From Malus domestica (taxonomy: Eukaryota > Streptophyta > Magnoliopsida > Rosales > Rosaceae): DNA of 64,000 bases. Under the pieces are notes generated by a model that worked only from the letters and a program-made list of their open reading frames with translations, was not told the DNA's origin and did not search any database. The translations under genes and the position numbers were made by a program. The stretch covers positions 14,216,501 to 14,280,500 of the forward strand of contig NC_091672.1 in the NCBI RefSeq assembly GCF_042453785.1, written 5' to 3'. Positions 58,127-64,000 of the stretch are shown in pieces; within the stretch, counting starts at the first letter, position 1, and each line of letters begins with the position of its first letter.

Positions 58127-60450
58127 TGATAGAAGCATATATATATGCGACTTAGTTAGCTTGTTTTCTTGCATTTTCATAGTTAGTTTCTATTTATTAT
58201 AGTGATTTAAGCTGTTTTCGTGTGTTTGTAGGTCTAAATGACAAAGTTGGCAAGAAAGTGCAATTTGGAGCATTTTGAAGCAGCTTTGGGCATCAAATGG
58301 ATAGCTTATGAGTTGAGCAAGATGGATGGACGAATTTGAAGACCAAAGATGTCTAGGAATGTGTGAGAGAGATGGAGAATTAAAATTGGAAGTTTTGAAG
58401 ATAAGGAATCAGCTACAAAGAATGAACATTATCCAACCTTATCTAAAACATTATCCAAACAAATCTTATCTTATCCTTTCCTAATCTAGCCTTATCCTAT
58501 CTTATCTTATCCAAATCAGTTTGTGCCTTAATTCCAGCCATTTAGAGCAACTCCAGCGAATGCTGGTTGCTCGGGCGACAGGGGAGGAGAAAGGGCCTGA
58601 GGGTCGGTGGGAGCAGCTCCAGCGGGGAAGGGCCCGAGTGAGGGTGGGAGCCCGAGCGAAGGGGGGGTGGGGAGTCGACGGGCCTGTGGCCCGAGGGCTT
58701 TGCAATTTTTTATTTTTTTGTGTCAGAGAGAGAGAGAGAGAGAGAGAGATGGTTTTTTATTATTTAAACAAACAAAAAAAACTATTATTTTAATTGCTTA
58801 TTGCCAGGGGGAAGGGTTCCAAGGGTGGAGATGTAAATGGCAATTACTGTTCATTAATGGTAGTTACTATTCATTTAAGGCAGTTACTGTTTAATAGGGT
58901 GGATTGAATAGTGGATTGCCAGGAGGAAGGACTCCATGGGTGGAATTGCTCTTATAAGGGATAATTATGCATTTAAAATACATATTTTAGAGCCCTTATC
59001 CCTTATGTGCCGCATATATGCCTTCCCTTTGGAGATTTAGGAATTGTAATCCGTCCCTAAAACCCATGTCGTGTATCCTTGTCCCTTTATGTTCAGAAAT
59101 CTGTTCTGAAACATCATTTCTAGAAGCTTTAATTCCTGCTGCACCTTTCTAACCTAATTCCCCTTGGTTTTTGGTTGTTTTAACCCATTCCACTTGGGTT
59201 TTGGTTACACAATCCTATCCCTACTCATCCTTATGTCGTGCCTAGCCCTATATATACATACTTGTGTGCCTATTTCAGAAGTTACGCACCCATATATATT
59301 CAGATACACTTCGGAGAAAAATGAGGGAGTGCTGCAGGTTTCTTGGAGAATTCTTGGAGATTTGTGTGTGCTTGCAAGGAAGGAAGGAGAAGAAGGAGTT
59401 TTGTGTCGTGGCTTGCAATCCAAGGAGAGTTTGAAATCTGCCATTGGAGTTGCTGGGACATTCCTGGTTCTTTCCACCCTTAGATTTGTTTCAATGTTGG
59501 TTTTAATGTTGTTTTCAATTTCTAAAGACATGTGGAACTAATTTCTTTATAGTTGAGGTGAATTCGAAACCATGATTATATGTTTTATATGAATTGATTA
59601 CATCTAGTTATTGTTTCTTGAGTCTTGAATGTGATTTGCTTATTTGAGTTATCAAACTTGTTTATGTATGTTGATTGAAGATGCATACTTAATTTGCATG
59701 CATGAATTTGATGCTAGAGTATAAGGGAGTTTCACCTAATCGTTATGAACTTATATTCACAAGTAGTGGAAGTCACTAGTCATGATTGTGTTAAGTAAAT
59801 TCTAGGCAGGAGTATCATGCTTTTCATAGTTACGAATGCTTTGTCAATGTTTATGGTTTTCAAAGAACTTAATGACCTTTAATATGTCTTTCTATCAAGC
59901 TTTTCATAGTTAGGGAACTTGATAAGGATAATTTGGTTGCGATGCGTATTCCATTCAATTCAATGAGTTAAGAAAAATCTGATGGTTAATTTGTGCTATC
60001 ATGGTTAACTTGGGGTGTTGTTATTCATAGTCTAAAGGAATAATAACTAGAAATTGGTTTGTATGCATATGTCATGTGTGGAGAATGACCCTCTAACTAG
60101 CCTTTCACCCTTTTCAATTCACCTTAAATTTGTTTTCATTGTTTGTTTCTTCAAAGTTTCTTGATTTAAGTTTTAAATTCATCAAAAACAATCCTCCATT
60201 CATTAAGTCTTGTTAGTTGAGTCATAATCTGTTTTCTTTTAATCTTTTGAGTCAAGTTAAGTTTATTTTCGTCAAAATCACTTGTTAGGTCTAGAATTGA
60301 GTCTTTTCGATTGTTTGTTACTGCTTTAGTGGAGGATGTTGAGTTATGTAAATATGTTGATCTAAATACAAAGTTAATTTGTGTTCGAGCTTGTTTCAGT
60401 CCTATTTATGGTTCCCAAAATGTCACTTATTGCAAGTTTGGGACAAAGAC
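58127..60450 (+). repeat. 3' LTR of the Athila-like remnant
   Basis: Starts TGATAGAAGCATATATATAT and aligns with the minus-strand solo LTR 44220-46755, for example CATGATTGTGTTAAGTAAAT near 59779 against its reverse at 44767-44786. It contains a Tourist MITE at 58545-58951. The 3' end is uncertain. Confidence 0.7.
58545..58951 (+). mobile_element. Tourist-like MITE, 407 bp, copy 1
   Basis: Termini GAGCAACTCCAGCG and (reverse) GAGCAATTCCACCC, TSD TTA at 58542-58544 and 58952-58954. GC-rich left part, then a (GA)n run at 58726-58749. Open frames across it are by-products of base composition. Confidence 0.9.
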
Positions 60451-62095
60451 TACATGATGTTATCGATATATAATGTATACGTCCATTCAACTAACTTTAA
60501 ATAACAGGGAAATGTTGCTTTCGTAGTTTTGTTGGTACTTGTATATGATAATACAATGTATTATAATTTACATAATTTATAGTTCATTATATATAACAAT
60601 GCATATCTAGTTTATATATATTCACATAACTTACATATTGTTCATTATTAATAATAATTTGTTTCTAATTTGTATATGGCATCAAATATAACGTTTAATT
60701 TTTTATTACTCATGGCATCTATTATTAACGAAGGTTCAAATAATGTTGCAATGTTGTTGCAAATAGCATTTGCCACGGTCATGTCTTGTCGTATATAGTT
60801 GTCCAAACATTTGCAATATAAGTTTGTTGCAACACGTCCATCGTCATTATAAGGTCATCGCCAAAAGAATTTTACGACATTTTTAACACATTTCTGACGC
60901 ATCCCTTCTGCTTGCAAATTTTTTTTGCAGCCAACGAATGATTATAGTTTGGCTAAACAAAATTTTCTAAAGGCAACTGGTGAAGGTGACAGTTTGGTTA
61001 AACATTAGAGTCATCAAATCAGCTCAATTTAGGACTCTTAACTATTTGGTTAAACATCAAGCTCTCATTTTTCAACTGGTTATCTATCTTAAATCTCAGC
61101 TGGCGAAAAGTCTTTGATTCTTTCACATGAGGAGGTCACTCATTAGTATTCTTGGCAAATAGAGCGATCTATGTTTGGTTACTCCCAAGTCATATTCAGA
61201 GTTATGCATTCAGACAGCCGAACAACTTTTACCATAAAGACATTCATTTCCTTAAGTATCTTTATCCTTACAACTTGATACCAATTCGGTGCACCTATAT
61301 TCTCACCAATAGAGTCGAGACTGCCAGACATAGTGCAAAAGATTTAGAACTTCATAGTGATTTTCATAACCTTGTCTTTAGCTTAAAGAACCCTAGGCCG
61401 ATAGTGTTCCTTCTTAGGCCAAAGTCGCTCGGTGCAGAAGTCAACAACGCATTTAATCATCACATGACCACATTCATATTATTTACACGATCTAGCTCAA
61501 TAACGAGTTTGCACGCCCGCATAGCAATCAACCACATAAGAAAATAGTTATCAAATTAGTTACTTGGCCTGTGCACCACGTAAGTTTTGTAACTTTCAGA
61601 GTCAACAATACCAGATTTGTAAAACTGCAACCTAGTTCACATACAACAATCGCAAGCTCAGCTCGCGACGATGGGATTTTTCCCTTTCTTTAGCTCGCCA
61701 GTTTTATGGTTTTGTTTAGGTTTATATGAAAATAACCAATTATCAAGCAAATATATATGTGCACTGATAGTGGAAGAGTTTGATTAAGGCACAATGAGTT
61801 AGTGTGTCTTGAACTCGTGATTTGTGAGACTGGAACTTAAGATCATCCTCTTACCAAGTAGCAAGTAGGTATAAATATCCATTTACATGAATCAAACTTA
61901 AAGATCTCATACTTTCAAGTAGAATAGAGATGAACATCACTAGATTGTAATGCTAAGTGACATAATCAAGAATTATCTTTTTAGATGTGACTTCAACATT
62001 GTATAGCCTTAAGTGTTGTGCAACTATTAGATATTCTATTTTAAGTTTCAGCTATTAACTTGGCTGAATATGGTCGAAATATTAATATTGACCTA
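60451..62095. other. Unassigned sequence
   Basis: AT-rich without recognisable genes. The 131-codon open frame at 61152-61547 has no domain I recognise and no relative in the window. I do not call it a gene. Confidence 0.35.
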
Positions 62096-62098
62096 AGA

Positions 62099-62498
62099 GC
62101 AACTCCAGCGGATGCTGGTTGCTCGGGCGACAGGGGAGGAGAAAGGGCCTGAGGGCCGGTGGGAGCAGCTCCAGCGGGGAAGGGCCCGAGTGAGGGTGGG
62201 AGCCCGAGCGAAGGGGGGGTGGGGAGTCGACGGGCCTGTGGCCCGAGGGCTTTGCAATTTTTTATTTTTTTTGTGTCAGAGAGAGAGAGAGAGAGAGAGT
62301 TTTTTATTATTTAAACAAACAAAAAAAACTATTATTTTAATTGCTTATTGCCAGGGGGAAGGGTTCCAAGGGTGGAGATGTAAATGGCAATTACTGTTCA
62401 TTAATGGTAGTTACTATTCATTTAAGGCAGTTACTGTTTAATAGGGTGGATTGAATAGTGGATTGCCAGGGGGAAGGGCTCCATGGGTGGAATTGCTC
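62099..62498 (+). mobile_element. Tourist-like MITE, 400 bp, copy 2
   Basis: Nearly identical to copy 1. Visible differences are a few single bases, the T-run near 62268, and a shorter (GA)n run with loss of a GATGG next to it. TSD TAA at 62096-62098 and 62499-62501. Confidence 0.9.
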
Positions 62499-62775
62499 TA
62501 AGATATAATTCAATTCGAAATCAATATTCTCATGAACTAATTTAAAGAACAAATAAAAAGGAATTGAAGCATTTACCTAAGATATAAATTCACATCACCA
62601 ACTCGCCTAAGTTGACGGAACCTGTATGGAATTGAGCTCGTCGGTTCTCTATAAATTCGTCAGAAAATAGAGTAGTTAGGGTTTGAACTAGAAATCACAA
62701 ATTTGAAGCATATCTTCACACGCAATAGGTGTAGAAGATACTTGAGGTGATGAAGAGCCGTTTCATACCAACCTA

Positions 62776-63010
62776 GAGGTCGCCCTTGTTGGAATCGTCG
62801 AAGTTGTTGCTAGCTGCCATTTTGTATTCAGTGAGTCTCAAAGAGAAGAGCAAGAGAGAGGATAGAGAAGCGAGAAATGAAGAGTTTTAGGAGAGGGTTT
62901 GGTTTTGGTTCATTTGAGGTTTGAGATTTTTCAGGTGTCACAAAGAGGAGCGAAGAGAGAAGGAGAAGAAAAAAAAATCAGTATATATAATTTGTAAATA
63001 GACAGACATA
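62776..63010 (-). other. Possible 5' leader and first exon of a minus-strand gene
   Basis: The minus strand has TATATATA near 62984-62991, then a CT-rich leader, then ATG at 62820 reading MAASNNFDDSNKGDL before TAG. The layout resembles a plant promoter and first exon, but no continuation was recognised, so a broken gene or chance is equally likely. Confidence 0.2.
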
Positions 63011-63845
63011 CTTGAAGTAACAGAAAATTAGAAGGGTAAAATTGTCACTCCAATGTGCTTTTGAATAGTGATTTAGTGTAAAATGAGTTTTAGTATATAT
63101 TAAACTGTCACTCCAATATTACGTATCATTGAAGGATTTTTTTATATATTTTTTTGATACAATGATATATCTAAACTAAAGACTAAAAAATAAATTAGTA
63201 TCAAACTCATCATGCACAAAGGTCGAAGTTATGACTTCATTTAAAAGTGAAAATGATATCACTAGACTTGTAATACTAAGCAGCAATCATTATATTAGAT
63301 TGCGATTTTGTTATAACTTTGTTGTGGTCACTTTAGTACTACATTTTAAAGATTGCAATTTTGTTTTAACTTTATTTTGGTCACTTAATACTGCAGTCAA
63401 GTGACTTTCGTTTCTTTTCTCACAGAAAAAGTCTTATGTTTGAATCTCATGAGCGACAAGTTTGATTAAAGGTTAGCATGACCCATCATTTATATCACCA
63501 AATTATTGACAACTTAACCAACTGTTATTAGATCTAAAGTTGTATGATTAAAGCTCTCTTTGTTTATATTTCTAGTGTGACAGGACTAGGGTGGTGCTAT
63601 CCAATCCTCTTTTTACCTCCCATAAACCCCCCTCAATATTTGGCCACCTATTGAAGAAAATTAAAAAATATAAATTAACAAGCCGTGTTTGAGAAGTAAA
63701 AATAAATGTGTGTGGATTGTCCTAAGCAAGAATACAAAACTTTGTTTTTGGAATCAAATTTGTGGGGCAACCTCTACTTGGTGACCAGTCACTTCACAAT
63801 ATACAAAAATTCCAAAAAAAAAAAATATAATAAGAAATGCCAAGT
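63011..63845. other. Intergenic, AT-rich
   Basis: No gene. A short near-duplication of TGGTCACTT...TTTAACTTT is visible at 63310-63385. The frame at 63706-63951 runs into the ATATCG repeat and is not supported. Confidence 0.35.
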
Positions 63846-63849
63846 GCAG

Positions 63850-64000
63850 CCATGGTCCGAAATGCCGATAATATCGGTGATATATCGCCAATATTATCGG
63901 TTTTTAGGGGAATCGAAATTTTTTTCGCTATCCAAATGGTTTTCGGGATAATATCGCGATATTATCGATATTATAGATAATATCGGAGAATACTCGGAGA
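63850..64000 (+). mobile_element. Second ATATCG-rich repeat, cut by the window end
   Basis: Shares the TATATCGCCAATATTATCGG and ATCGCGATATTATCGATA style with 15290-15500. It ends in GAATACTCGGAGA, close to AAATACTCGAAAAATG at 15511-15526, which lies next to the U2 fragment in the first copy. Confidence 0.6.

Larger units (their letters stand above)
55765..60450 (+). mobile_element. 3' remnant of an Athila-like Gypsy element
   Basis: Integrase C-terminal part (55765-56160), a non-coding region with the GCGCTACTTGGGAGGCAACC motif (56193-56212) typical downstream of Athila-type pol, an AAGTGTGGGGG tract near 56388, a second AAGTGTGGGAGAA purine tract at 58111, then the 3' LTR from 58127. The 5' half is missing. 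The LTR TATA box is probably CCTATATATACAT near 59239. A clear LTR end and TSD were not found. The right limit is approximate. Confidence 0.75.

Noticed and set aside
58521..58894. Protein genes in the GC-rich MITE
   Set aside because: The open frames arise from composition and recur in the second MITE copy. They cross MITE boundaries and carry no domain.
61152..61547. 131-codon plus-strand open frame
   Set aside because: No domain, no splice or promoter context, AT-rich surroundings. It could be chance or a very decayed element.
63425..63480. SINE from a box B-like GTTTGAATCTC
   Set aside because: No box A partner or tail at the right distance.

Overview
The window is plant nuclear DNA, most likely from a woody Rosaceae of the apple/pear group (Maleae). 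I infer this from a Cassandra-type LTR carrying a 5S rRNA segment, tRNA-derived SINEs, the families of short DNA transposons present, and three plant gene families (PKS, MYB-CC/PHL, plant HINT). The assignment is an inference and no database was searched. Most of the window is transposable elements, many of them nested, and many can be bounded to the base by target-site duplications (TSDs).

Layout. Positions 1-5170 hold a decayed L1-like LINE on the minus strand. Positions 5655-11185 and 12960-15284 hold three members of one large solo-LTR-like family (A, B, C). B is nested inside A with perfect TSDs, and all three carry repeated hairpins whose stems show compensatory changes. A 1.0-kb Tourist-like element (11285-12289) lies between them. 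Positions 15290-16556 hold an ATATCG-rich repeat that contains a U2 snRNA promoter plus the first ~48 nt of U2. Positions 17643-39539 are a HINT (histidine triad) gene reduced to a pseudogene. Its four recognisable exons are spread over 22 kb because its introns hold a Pack-MITE carrying a phytolongin gene fragment, two degraded Copia copies in inverted orientation, a hAT-like relic with a Cassandra solo LTR inside it, one intact and apparently very young Copia (26323-32935), and a decayed Copia with TA...CA ends (34342-39442).

Two intact host genes follow. One is PHYTOCHROME KINASE SUBSTRATE-like (40853-42934, plus strand, one small SINE-like intron). The other is a six-exon MYB-CC factor of the PHL7 type (47176-52611, minus strand, 290 residues; the six exons sum to exactly 291 codons). 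They are divided by an Athila-like solo LTR with another solo LTR nested in it (44220-46755).

The right end holds a PIF/Harbinger relic with remnants of both its transposase and Myb-like genes (53854-55762), the 3' part of an Athila-like Gypsy element (55765 to about 60450), two nearly identical 0.4-kb Tourist MITEs (58545-58951 and 62099-62498), and the start of another ATATCG repeat at the edge. The two intact host genes do not form a pathway with each other. The coherent story is one of TE nesting, gene capture and intron inflation.
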